NCBI GenBank assembly: GCA_035535055.1
Contig: DATLQT010000023.1
Location: forward strand, 1 to 35,153
Length of the DNA: 35,153 nucleotides
Source of the DNA: UBA6019 sp035535055
GTDB lineage: Bacteria; Chloroflexota; Dormibacteria; Dormibacterales; Dormibacteraceae
Reading direction: 5' to 3'
The notes beneath the pieces were generated by a model that did no database searches, was not told the origin of the DNA, and was given only the letters and a program-made list of their open reading frames with translations. This document shows positions 23,090-30,605 of the stretch, piece after piece. The translations under genes were made by a program, and so were the position numbers. The number at the start of each line of letters is the position of its first letter. The stretch's first letter is position 1.

Positions 23090-23929
23090 CTACCGGTCCT
23101 CGTCGTCGCGGGTCAGGAACTCGTCTTCGGAGACGCTCGGGAGGCGGTAGTCCTCGTCCTCCTCCAGGTACTCCTCGGGTATCTCGTAGGTCGGCTCGGT
23201 GGGCAAGAACTCCCGCTCGTCCATCGCCGGCAGCTCACCCTCGGCAACCTCCTGGCGGCCCTCCAGGCAGGCGTCCGCCATCTTGCCGGTGATCAGCTTG
23301 ACGGCGCGGATGGCGTCGTCGTTGCCAGGGATCACGTACTGGATCAGCTCCGGGTCGCAGTTGGAGTCGGTGATCGCGATGACCGGAATCTTGAGCCGGT
23401 TCGCCTCGGTGACGGCGATGTGCTCCTTGCGCGGGTCCACCACAAACACCGCGCCCGGCAGCCGCTTCATGTCGGCCAGGCCGTCGAAGTGGAACATCAG
23501 CTTGTCGAGCTCATCCTGGAGGCGGTTGGCTTCCTTTTTGGAGAGCTGGTCCAACTGGCCCTCCTGCTGCATCCGACGCAGCTCGAAGAGCCGGCGGATC
23601 CGCTTTTGCATGGTCGAAAAGTTGGTCAGCATGCCGCCCATCCAGCGCCGGTTGACGAAGAACATGCCGCAGCGGGCGGCCTCCGTCTGGACCGTCTCCT
23701 GGGCCTGCTTCTTGGTGCCCACGAAGAGGACGGGCCGGCCGCTGGCGGCGGTGCTGCGGACGAACTCGTAGGCGTCGTCCAAAAGCCGCACCGTCTTCTG
23801 CAGGTCGATGATGTGGATGCCGTTGCGGGCGGTGAAGATGTAGGGCTTCATCTTCGGGTTCCAGCGGCTGGTCTGATGTCCGAAATGGACGCCCGCTTCG
23901 AGTAGCTGCTTCAGGGTTACCTGCGCCAA
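23090..23929 (-). CDS. rpsB: 30S ribosomal protein S2
   Basis: 279 residues. Conserved S2 segments: LLEAGVHFGHQTSRWNPKM, FTARNGIHIIDLQKT, RPVLFVGTKKQAQ, RRWMGGMLTNFSTM, RLPGAVFVVDPRKEHIAV and AITDSNCDPELIQYVIPGND. The last 45 or so residues form an acidic tail (YLEEDEDYRL, RDDEDR). The start is TTG 23929-23927: an AGGAGGT lies nine bases upstream and the family N-terminus MAQVTLKQLL begins here, so TTG is firm. It heads the rpsB-tsf-pyrH set. Confidence 0.97.
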   Translation of the reverse strand: MAQVTLKQLLEAGVHFGHQTSRWNPKMKPYIFTARNGIHIIDLQKTVRLLDDAYEFVRSTAASGRPVLFVGTKKQAQETVQTEAARCGMFFVNRRWMGGMLTNFSTMQKRIRRLFELRRMQQEGQLDQLSKKEANRLQDELDKLMFHFDGLADMKRLPGAVFVVDPRKEHIAVTEANRLKIPVIAITDSNCDPELIQYVIPGNDDAIRAVKLITGKMADACLEGRQEVAEGELPAMDEREFLPTEPTYEIPEEYLEEDEDYRLPSVSEDEFLTRDDEDR

Positions 23930-24067
23930 GGGTCGATTACCTCCTGTTGAGTTTCCTCCGCCCCGGCAGCAGCCGCCTCAAAAGGCGGACAGGGGTACTT
24001 CACCCGGGGCGTGTGTACTCGGCGCGTCGCCGGCGTTGGGCAGTATACCCAAGCGGGCGGGACCCGC
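23930..24067 (-). promoter_or_regulatory. rpsB promoter and leader with a stem-loop and strong Shine-Dalgarno
   Basis: Read on the minus strand, TATACT (24042-24047) is a good -10 hexamer preceded by GGG; the hexamer 17 bases further up is not a good -35. About 100 bases of leader follow, containing a perfect six-base stem CCGCCT/AGGCGG with a four-base loop (23973-23988). The Shine-Dalgarno AGGAGGT is at 23939-23945, nine bases before the TTG start. A second inverted repeat, GGCGG/CCGCC (24056-24068), overlaps the end of topA. S2 operons are often controlled by S2 binding its leader, so the stem may be a control element (inference). Confidence 0.45.
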
Positions 24068-26341
24068 CTAGAAGCGGCCGGCCGTCGCCTTCTTCGCCGC
24101 CTGGGGGCCCTTGCAACGCGGGTAGTCGCTGCAGGATTTGAAGGTGCCAAAGCGGCCTTTCCGTTCGACCATCGGCTTCCCGCAGACCGGGCAGGACTCG
24201 TCCAACAGCTTCGGCTCTGCTCGCGGCTTGCCGTCCTTGCGGGGCGGGTTGGCCCGGTAGTCGCACTCGGGGTAGCCCGAGCAGGCAAGAAAGGTGCCGA
24301 AGCGTCCCTTGCGCTCCACTAGCTCGTGCTTACCGCACTGGGGACAGGTCTGGCCGGTTGGCTTGGGCTGGTCCTTCTCCTCTTTCCGTATGTACTTGCA
24401 CTCCGGGTAGCCCGAGCAGCCGACGAACTCGCCGTAGCGGCCCTTGCGCAGCTGGAGGGGGCGGCCGCACACCGGGCACGCCTCGTCGAGGAGCTTGGGC
24501 TGGGCCGGCTCGCCGTTGGGCTGGCTGGCCTCCCGGTACTTGCAGGCCGGGTAACGCGAGCAGCCCTTGAAAGGGCCGAAGCGGCTCGTCTTCATGACCA
24601 GCTGGCCCTCGTGGCAGAGCGGGCACTCCTCGCCGGTCTCGGCGGGCATCGCCTCCTCGGCCTTGCTCAGCATCTTCTCAAGGGGTCCGTAGAAGCCACC
24701 GACGATGGTGGCCCATTCCAGCCCGCCCTTCTCGATGTCGTCGAGCTTCTCCTCCATCGACGCCGTGTACTTGTCGTCGACGATCGAGGTGAAGTGCTCG
24801 ACCATCACCTTGTTGACGGTCTGGCCGAGGTCGGTCGGGTGCAGACGCCGCTCCCGGGCCTCGACGTAGCCCCGGTCCTGGATGACGGTGACGATGCTGG
24901 CGTAGGTGGACGGGCGTCCGATCCCCCGCTCTTCCAGCTCCTTAATGAGGGTCGCCTCGCTGTAGCGGGCCGGCGGCTGGGTGAAGTGCTGCTCGGGCTC
25001 CAGGCCGTGCACGGTCAGCACCTCCCCCACGGTGAGCTCGGGCAGCTGCGCCTCGTCGTCGCGCTCGTCGCGCTCCCAGACCCGGTAGAAGCCGTCGAAG
25101 GTCAGCCGCACGCCGCTGGCCCGGAAGACCAGGTCACCAGACTGGATCTCGGCCTGGTTGCCGGTGTAGACCGCGTCCGCCATCCGGCTCGCCACGAACC
25201 GGCGCCAGATCATCTCGTAGAGGCGGTATTCGTCGTCTTTCAGGTACTCGCGAACCGACTCGGGCCGGCGACCGGGATCGGTCGGCCGGATCGCCTCGTG
25301 GGCCTCCTGGGCTCCGGCTCGCGCCTTGTCGGTACGTGCGCGGCCCAGATACCTGTCGCCTAGCTCGGCCTTGATCCAGCCCCGAACCTTGCCGTCGGCC
25401 TCGGCCGCGATGTTGGTCGAATCGGTTCGCATGTAGGTGATAAGGCCGGTCGAGCCCTGCGGACCGAGGTCCACGCCTTCGTAGAGCGACTGGGCGACCC
25501 GCATCGTGCGGTTGGGGCCGAAGCGGAGCCGGCTGGAGGCGTCCTGCTGAAGGGTCGAGGTGATGTAGGGCGGCGGCGAGCCCTTGGTCCGCCTCTTCTC
25601 CTGGATGTCGAGGACCCGGTAGGAGGCGCCGTCGCCGAGTTCGGCCAGGATCGTGTCCTTGGCTGCCGCGTCGGCGAGCTCTAGCTTCGACTTCTCGCCC
25701 TCGCTGGCCCGGCGAATCAGCCGCGCCCTGAAGCGCTGCTCCTCCCCGGCCTTGCTCAGGACCGCGTCGAGGCTCCAGGATTCGACTGGCACGAAACCGA
25801 GGATCTCCGCCTCGCGGTCGCAGACGAGGCGCAGCGCGACCGACTGGACGCGACCCGCGCTGGTCCCCTTTTGGACCTTGTCCCAGAGGAAGGGGCTCAG
25901 CCGGTAGCCGACGAGACGGTCGAGGATCCGTCGCGCCTGCTGGGCGTTGACGAGGTTCATGTCGATGTCGCGGGGAGACTCCAGCGCGCGGCGGACCGCG
26001 TCGGCGGTGATCTCGTGGAACTCGATCCGCTTCGGGTTGCGGAGGTGGAGCGCCTCGGAGAGGTGCCAGGCGATCGCCTCGCCCTCGCGATCGGGATCGG
26101 AGGCGAGGATCACCTCGCGGTCGCGGCCCACCGCCGTTCGGAGCTCACCGAGGGTCTTCTTGCGGCTCTCGACTACCTCGTAGGTGGGCGCAAAGCCGGC
26201 GTCGACGTCCACCGAGAGCGTCTTCGCGGGAAGATCCCGGACGTGTCCCATCGAGGCTCGGACGTCGTAACGATCCCCGAGGAATCGCTTCAAAGTCCGA
26301 GCCTTGGCCGGTGACTCGACGATGATCAGACTGACTGCCAT
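24068..26341 (-). CDS. topA: DNA topoisomerase I (type IA)
   Basis: 757 residues. The N-terminal TOPRIM domain has IIVESPAKARTLKRFLG and the metal motif ASDPDREGEAIAWH. The core has VGYRLSPFLWDKV, SAGRVQSVALRLV and the active-site Tyr in GLITYMRTDST. Four C-terminal four-cysteine zinc ribbons follow, each beginning CPxCxxxLxxRxGRxGxFxxC or similar, the last ending near residue 745. It relaxes negative supercoils via a 5'-phosphotyrosine intermediate. ATG 26341-26339 has AAGGAGGT only two bases upstream, an unusually tight spacing. It lies downstream of the dprA remnant; the dprA-topA order is common in bacteria. Confidence 0.97.
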   Translation of the reverse strand: MAVSLIIVESPAKARTLKRFLGDRYDVRASMGHVRDLPAKTLSVDVDAGFAPTYEVVESRKKTLGELRTAVGRDREVILASDPDREGEAIAWHLSEALHLRNPKRIEFHEITADAVRRALESPRDIDMNLVNAQQARRILDRLVGYRLSPFLWDKVQKGTSAGRVQSVALRLVCDREAEILGFVPVESWSLDAVLSKAGEEQRFRARLIRRASEGEKSKLELADAAAKDTILAELGDGASYRVLDIQEKRRTKGSPPPYITSTLQQDASSRLRFGPNRTMRVAQSLYEGVDLGPQGSTGLITYMRTDSTNIAAEADGKVRGWIKAELGDRYLGRARTDKARAGAQEAHEAIRPTDPGRRPESVREYLKDDEYRLYEMIWRRFVASRMADAVYTGNQAEIQSGDLVFRASGVRLTFDGFYRVWERDERDDEAQLPELTVGEVLTVHGLEPEQHFTQPPARYSEATLIKELEERGIGRPSTYASIVTVIQDRGYVEARERRLHPTDLGQTVNKVMVEHFTSIVDDKYTASMEEKLDDIEKGGLEWATIVGGFYGPLEKMLSKAEEAMPAETGEECPLCHEGQLVMKTSRFGPFKGCSRYPACKYREASQPNGEPAQPKLLDEACPVCGRPLQLRKGRYGEFVGCSGYPECKYIRKEEKDQPKPTGQTCPQCGKHELVERKGRFGTFLACSGYPECDYRANPPRKDGKPRAEPKLLDESCPVCGKPMVERKGRFGTFKSCSDYPRCKGPQAAKKATAGRF

Positions 26342-26371
26342 GGACCTCCTTATACCGTTCGGCGCGCCATC

Positions 26372-26835
26372 CTACTCCCTCCTCGGCCGCCGGACGTAGC
26401 CGTCACCGCGGCGTTCCACCGACCCGTCCAGCTCCAGCGCCGTCAGCCTCGCGAGCGCCTCGGCAAAGCCGAGCCCGAGCTTCGCCGCGGCCGCCGCGGC
26501 GGTCACCGGCAGCGTGTCCGAGAGATGAGCGAGAAGCCCGTCTCGCCCGCCCCGGCCGCTCAGCCCACGCCGCGACGGCGGGCGGAGCGTGTCGTCGAGC
26601 ACCCCCTGGACCCTCCCCAGGGCGGCCAGCACGTCGCGAGGATTCGGGACCAGTCGGGCGCCGTCGCGGAGGAGCTGGTGGCAGCCGACACCGAGCGGGC
26701 TGAATATGCTGCCGGGCACCGCCACCACCTCCTGGTCGAGTGCGAGCCCGCCTCGGCGGTGATCAGGGCCCCGCTTCGCTCGGACGCCTCGAAAACCACC
26801 AGCAGATCGCTCAGCGCCGCCAGCAGGAGAGGACC
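26372..26835 (-). pseudogene. dprA: dprA remnant (DNA-processing protein A), truncated and frameshifted
   Basis: Two reading frames carry consecutive DprA pieces. From about 26835 the frame reads LAALSDLLVVFEASERSGA then LITAEA. Near 26746-26750 the match moves to another frame with LALDQEVVAVPGSIFSPLG, then the GARLVPNPRDVLAALG segment and a DprA-type winged-helix tail (TLPVTAAAAAAKLGLG...) ending at TAG 26374-26372. The usual Gly-Arg of ALDQGRE is missing at the same place. The N-terminal two thirds, including the RNRLIAG nucleotide-binding part, is absent. DprA normally protects incoming single-stranded DNA and loads RecA during transformation. It is preserved next to topA but cannot give a working protein unless the sequence contains an error. 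Confidence 0.8.
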
Positions 26836-26964
26836 GAGGCGACCATCGGAGCTGCAGGCTAGGGCAGGGCCGGAAGGCCCCGGGAGCAGCCCCGTTAAGC
26901 TCGCCCGAATCCGAGGTGATCGGTACGGTCAGCTTCGCGCGTTGATTCGCCTGGTAAACGAAAG

Positions 26965-27159
26965 ATGAATGGACAGCCCCGCGTCGTGAGCAGCTCCGGA
27001 CGTGCCTCCTGGCGCCGAGGCCAGGGCATGGTGGAGTACGCCATCATCCTCACCCTCGTTTCGGTGGTGGTGGTGGTGGTTTTGATCACCCAGGGGCAGA
27101 CCATCTACCAGATGTTCTCCAACATCAGCTGCGGGTTCTCCCAGTGCGCGGCGCCCTGA
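26965..27159 (+). CDS. Flp/Fap-type pilin-like protein (class III signal peptide)
   Basis: 64 residues from ATG 26965. A basic leader (ASWRRG) is followed by QGMVEYAIILTLVSVVVVVV. Cutting after Gly of RRG would place Glu at +5 and Tyr at +6, the Flp prepilin rule, ahead of one hydrophobic helix. The tail is short, with two Cys (SCGFSQC). Flp pilins are exported and assembled by Tad secretion systems; no tad, prepilin peptidase or TadE gene is present in this window. Five GTG codons in a row encode part of the helix (27064-27078). It starts where the missing front of dprA would lie. Confidence 0.75.
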   Translation: MNGQPRVVSSSGRASWRRGQGMVEYAIILTLVSVVVVVVLITQGQTIYQMFSNISCGFSQCAAP

Positions 27160-27192
27160 TCAGGGCGACCGCGGCGGGGGGTTACGCCCGGC

Positions 27193-28032
27193 CTAGATGC
27201 TGAGGTCGGGCTCCGGCTCCCACTCGCCTCCCGGTCCGACGTAGCCCGCCGGACGGTCGGTCTCGTGCCCCAGGATCAGGAGCCAACGCCGCTCCGCCGC
27301 CTCGTCCAGGAGCCGCCCTTTCTCGGTCAGCGCGCGGACAACGTCGAGGTCCCCACCCGAGTTCCAGGACCGCCGCAGGTGCTGCGGGACGCCGATCAGG
27401 TCGCCTGTCATCGCGGCTGCCAGGTCGCCGGACCGGAAGATCACCACCTGGTTGCCGGGCGTGTGCCCGCCGGTCAGCCGCAGCTCGACTCCGGGCAGCA
27501 CCTCGGCGTCGCCATCCACGAACTCGACCAGCCCGGCGTCGGCGACGGGCACGAAGTCGTCGGCCAGGTAGGCCGCCCGAGAGCGCGGGTCGGGGTCGAG
27601 AGCGAAGTCCCACTCGGTGCGCTGGATGAAGTGCTTGGCGCGCGGGAAGGTCACCTCCACCGCGCCGCCCTCCGACCGCCGGGTGTAACCGCCGGCGTGG
27701 TCCCAGTGGAGGTGGGTTGAGAGCACCACGTCCACCTCGTCGGGACGGATCCCGAGTGATCGCAGGGCGGTGAGCGCGCCCTCCGGCTCGCGGAGCGCCA
27801 CCTGGGACGCCCGCTTCTCGTCGAGCTTGGACCCAATTCCGGTCTCGCAGAGGATGGTCCGGCCGTCCTTGCGAACGATCACCCCGACACAGGCCATCTC
27901 GACCAGGTTGGCGGCGTCGGCCGGTTTGTAGCGCTCCCAGACCACCTTCGGCACGACGCCGAAGACCAGCCCGCCGTCGAACTTCATACGCGTCGCGACG
28001 AGGATGTGGAGCTCGAAGTCACCCAGTCTCAC
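27193..28032 (-). CDS. MBL-fold metallo-hydrolase (lactonase-like group)
   Basis: 279 residues from GTG 28032-28030, preceded by GGAGAAGG five bases upstream; a TTG at 28047 is a longer alternative without a ribosome site. Motifs: STHLHWDHAGG (residues near 105-115), FPRAKHFIQRTEWD, LTGGHTPGNQVVIF, AAAMTGDLIG and a late LILGHETD. The layout, with the HWDHAGG and RAKHFIQRTEWD segments, is that of AHL-lactonase-like and related MBL hydrolases. It lies divergent from the ligase-like gene with 32 bases between. The substrate is unknown. Confidence 0.85.
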   Translation of the reverse strand: MRLGDFELHILVATRMKFDGGLVFGVVPKVVWERYKPADAANLVEMACVGVIVRKDGRTILCETGIGSKLDEKRASQVALREPEGALTALRSLGIRPDEVDVVLSTHLHWDHAGGYTRRSEGGAVEVTFPRAKHFIQRTEWDFALDPDPRSRAAYLADDFVPVADAGLVEFVDGDAEVLPGVELRLTGGHTPGNQVVIFRSGDLAAAMTGDLIGVPQHLRRSWNSGGDLDVVRALTEKGRLLDEAAERRWLLILGHETDRPAGYVGPGGEWEPEPDLSI

Positions 28033-28064
28033 GGCAGCCTTCTCCAACTGTAAGCTGCCCGCAG

Positions 28065-29102
28065 GTGTCCTCCAGCCCGGACCAGCTCTCGATCGAGGTC
28101 GGTGGCTTTCCCACCCTCGTGCGCCCGATGCAGGCGGAGTCGTCGGAGGCCCCCTTCAGCAACAGCGATTACCTCTTCGAGGTCAAGTGGGATGGCCTCC
28201 GCTGCCTCCTCTTCACGGACCGGGACGGCAAGGTCAGGCTCCAGGATCGCGGGCTTCGCGACGTCACCTATCGATTCCCCGAGTTCGGCGCCTTGGGCAG
28301 CCAGCTGCCACCCGGCACCGTGCTGGACGGCGCGCTGGTCGTCACCGACGGCGAGGGACGGCCCGACACCGCCGGGCTCCGGCGCCGCCTCACGGGACCG
28401 GCCGGCGAGGACCAGCGCACCGCGGCCTACCTCGCCTTCGACCTGCTCTACCGGGAGGGCGCGCCGCTGCTCCGAAAGCCGCTCTACCAGCGCAAAAAGC
28501 AGCTTCAGAAGGTGGTCACTCCCGGCCGACATCTCTACGCGCCCAAGCACATCGAGGCCGAGGGCGTGGAGCTCTACGAAGCCTGCCTTGAGCAAGGGTT
28601 GGTCGGGATGATGGCGAAGCACCGCCAGAGTCTCTATGTGCCAGGCCAGCGCAGCCCGTTCTGGCTCGAGGTCAAGGCGGTCAAATCCGACCCCTTTGTC
28701 GTGGTGGGCTGGATGGGCCGCTCGGAGGAGGATTACGACGCCCTCGTCGTCGCCTTCTACGAGGGGGGCCGGCTGCTCCCCTGCGGGACGGTCGGGGGGG
28801 CCTTCGAGCCGGCGGTCCGGGCCGAGGTCAGCCGGCGGATAGCCGACCTGCGCGCCTCGGAGAGCCCGCTGGCGCCGCCACCCGTGATGGTCTCCCCCGT
28901 CCACTGGGTCCGGCCGGAGTTGGTGGTCGCCGTGCGCTACTCGGAGTGGTCGCCCGACGGGACTCTCCGCTTCCCCATCTTCAACGCGTTGCGGCCCGAG
29001 GTCCACCCCGCGGAGTGCACCCGCCAGCGGCCGCGGGTGGTGCTGGCGGGGAGGACGCCGCCCGGCAGCCCGAGCTTCTACCTCACCCGCTTTCCGTTCT
29101 AG
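28065..29102 (+). CDS. LigD-type ATP-dependent DNA ligase domain protein with substituted active-site residues
   Basis: 345 residues from GTG 28065. The order of nucleotidyltransferase and OB regions matches the LIG domain of LigD. Motif I is EVKWDGLRCLL (Lys41 nucleophile), motif Ia QDRGLRDVTYRFPE, motif III VLDGALVV, IIIa AYLAFDLLY, IV QGLVGMMAKHRQSLY, V FWLEVKAVKSD and VI ending RFPIFNALRPEVHP. Motif III has Ala90 and motif IV Val180 where metal-binding Glu is expected. Motif V has Glu202 in place of the first Lys, and motif VI has REV-type residues for RxDK. No polymerase, phosphoesterase or Ku gene is adjacent. The fold is well supported, but ligase activity is doubtful. Its stop shares CTAG with the HAD gene. 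Confidence 0.85.
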   Translation: MSSSPDQLSIEVGGFPTLVRPMQAESSEAPFSNSDYLFEVKWDGLRCLLFTDRDGKVRLQDRGLRDVTYRFPEFGALGSQLPPGTVLDGALVVTDGEGRPDTAGLRRRLTGPAGEDQRTAAYLAFDLLYREGAPLLRKPLYQRKKQLQKVVTPGRHLYAPKHIEAEGVELYEACLEQGLVGMMAKHRQSLYVPGQRSPFWLEVKAVKSDPFVVVGWMGRSEEDYDALVVAFYEGGRLLPCGTVGGAFEPAVRAEVSRRIADLRASESPLAPPPVMVSPVHWVRPELVVAVRYSEWSPDGTLRFPIFNALRPEVHPAECTRQRPRVVLAGRTPPGSPSFYLTRFPF

Positions 29103-29824
29103 GTGAGCCCGAGGGCCCGCTCCAGGTCGGCGTAGTCGTCGATCACGGCGTCCCCTTCGGGGCCCTCGCCGGGATCGTCGTTGAAGCCGCGGAAGCGCAC
29201 CGCTCGCATACCGAGCGCCCTCGCTCCTGCCATGTCGGTGAAGCGCAGGTCGCCCACGTGGGCGGCCTCGGCCGGCTGCACGCCGAGGGCGCCGAGGGCA
29301 CGGCGGAAGATCTCCGGGCGCGGCTTGGTGACGCCGACCTCGTCCGAGAAGGCGAGCGCGCCCGGCTCGAAGTGGGCGCCGAGACCGGTGCCCTGGAGCT
29401 GGCCGCGAAGGACACGGCCGACCATCATCCCGGAGTCGCAGACGACTCCGAGGCGGATGCCGCGAGCCCGGAGGCCGCGCAGGGCATCCTCGACCCCGGG
29501 GACCGGCGCCAGCCGGCGGTCGGGCTGGGGGTCCTCGATCAGGGCCCGCAGTTCCGCGCGCGACTCGGGCAGCACCTCGAGCCGGAGCTCGGCCAGCAGG
29601 TGCTCGATGATCCCCTCCGGCCCGAAGTGGCGGGACTCGCTCCGCCAGGCCTGGTTCTGAGCGGCCACGCCGGCGGCGAAAGCGGCGTCGACCACCTCGG
29701 CGGAGAGCTCGGCCCGATGGCGGGCCACGAACTCCCTCACCGCGGCCCGACGCACCTCGCCGGCATCCTCGTTCCACTGGAAGAGCGTTGCCCAGAAGTC
29801 GAAGGTCACCGCCTGGAGGGTCAC
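29099..29824 (-). CDS. HAD-superfamily hydrolase
   Basis: 241 residues from GTG 29824-29822, overlapping the Nudix stop (GTGA). HAD motifs: I AVTFDFWATL (Asp9 nucleophile; Trp at the +2 position, as in the DFWxTL subgroup), a helical cap (about 20-95), II GVVCDSG, III with Lys in GVTKPRPEIFRRAL, and IV HVGDLRFTDMAGARALGM. The cap type and motif IV resemble the REG-2/HDHD3-like and haloacid-dehalogenase-like phosphatases. The substrate is unknown. It ends convergently with the ligase-like gene, the two stop codons sharing CTAG (29099-29102). Confidence 0.88.
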   Translation of the reverse strand: MTLQAVTFDFWATLFQWNEDAGEVRRAAVREFVARHRAELSAEVVDAAFAAGVAAQNQAWRSESRHFGPEGIIEHLLAELRLEVLPESRAELRALIEDPQPDRRLAPVPGVEDALRGLRARGIRLGVVCDSGMMVGRVLRGQLQGTGLGAHFEPGALAFSDEVGVTKPRPEIFRRALGALGVQPAEAAHVGDLRFTDMAGARALGMRAVRFRGFNDDPGEGPEGDAVIDDYADLERALGLT

Positions 29825-30291
29825 GCCTCGAGCTCCAGGGGCTGGGCCGGCAGCCTGCCCTCTAGGAGCGGTGCCACCAACTCGACCAGCCGACCGGGCG
29901 AGAACACCTCGCCGGAGCGGGCCATCTCCTCGAGCGACCACCAGCGCACCTCCTCGATCACCCGCAGCTCCTGCTCGTCGTTGCCCGACCGGTCGGGCTG
30001 ATGGCTCTCCACCCGGACCAGGTGGAAGCGTTCCCGCTGCAGGATGTCCCGGCCGTTCCAGCGAAGCCGGTGCTCGCGGGACCAGATCCAGGGGCCCAGC
30101 TCGACCCCTCTGAGACCGACCTCCTCGGCAAGTTCCCGCAGCGCCGCTCGGGCGTGGCTCTCGCCCTGGTCGAGGCCGCCACCGGGGGTGATCCAGATCG
30201 CCCCGCCCGTCTGCAGCCGCCACTTCATCAACAAGACCCGGCCGGCGCCGTCGATCAGCACCACCCGGGCGGCGTCACGGATGGTGGCCAC
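29821..30291 (-). CDS. Nudix hydrolase
   Basis: 156 residues. The Nudix box is complete: GGGLDQGESHARAALREL followed by AEEVGL (GxE, REL and AEE metal-binding residues). It sits after a strand ARVVLIDGAGRVLLMKWR and the tripeptide TPG. Such enzymes cut nucleoside diphosphates linked to another group. WSREHRLRWNGRDILQRERF resembles small Nudix proteins of unknown substrate found next to rnhB or yraN. The start is GTG 30291-30289, 13 bases after the yraN remnant. It overlaps the HAD gene by four bases. Confidence 0.9.
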   Translation of the reverse strand: MATIRDAARVVLIDGAGRVLLMKWRLQTGGAIWITPGGGLDQGESHARAALRELAEEVGLRGVELGPWIWSREHRLRWNGRDILQRERFHLVRVESHQPDRSGNDEQELRVIEEVRWWSLEEMARSGEVFSPGRLVELVAPLLEGRLPAQPLELEA

Positions 30292-30304
30292 GATCGGGGC
30301 GGGC

Positions 30305-30605
30305 TCAGGCGAGGACGTCTTCGACCGCCTCGATCGACATCCCGACCAAGTGGAAGCGAAGCGATGCCCGCCACCCGGTCGCTGCCCGATACTCGGCCAC
30401 CGCCGAGGCCATCGTTCGCTGGTTACGCTCGTCCACGGCCTCGAGGGTGCTCCCGTGGCCGGCCCTGGCGCGGGTCTTCACCTCGACCAGGCTGACCTCG
30501 GCGCCAGCAGACGAGGTCGATCTCACTCCGCCGGCAGCCGAAGTTGCGCTCGAGGACATCGTGGCCCCGGGCGCGGAGCTACCCCGCCGCCAGCTCCTCC
30601 CGGCC
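30305..30605 (-). pseudogene. yraN: yraN remnant (UPF0102, endonuclease-like), nonsense plus frameshift
   Basis: Directly after the rnhB stop the frame reads GREELAAG, a TAG stop (30579-30581) where the family has Tyr, then LRARGHDVLERNFGCRRSE and IDLV. Near 30509-30511 the match shifts frame and continues AEVSLVEVKTRARAGHGST...EAVDERNQRTM to TGA 30307-30305. Joined together this is a whole YraN-like protein with its EIDLV...VEVKTR nuclease-like core. Two separate lesions make a sequencing error less likely than decay. YraN is of unknown function and commonly adjoins rnhB or dprA. Confidence 0.8.

Noticed and set aside
27064..27078. GTG repeat in the pilin as a phase-variation tract
   Set aside because: Only five trinucleotide units, encoding Val in a membrane helix; gain or loss would not shift the frame.
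29790..29810. HAD motif I with Trp instead of the second Asp as a sign of inactivity
   Set aside because: FDFWxTL is a known variant of motif I within the superfamily, and the other motifs are intact.
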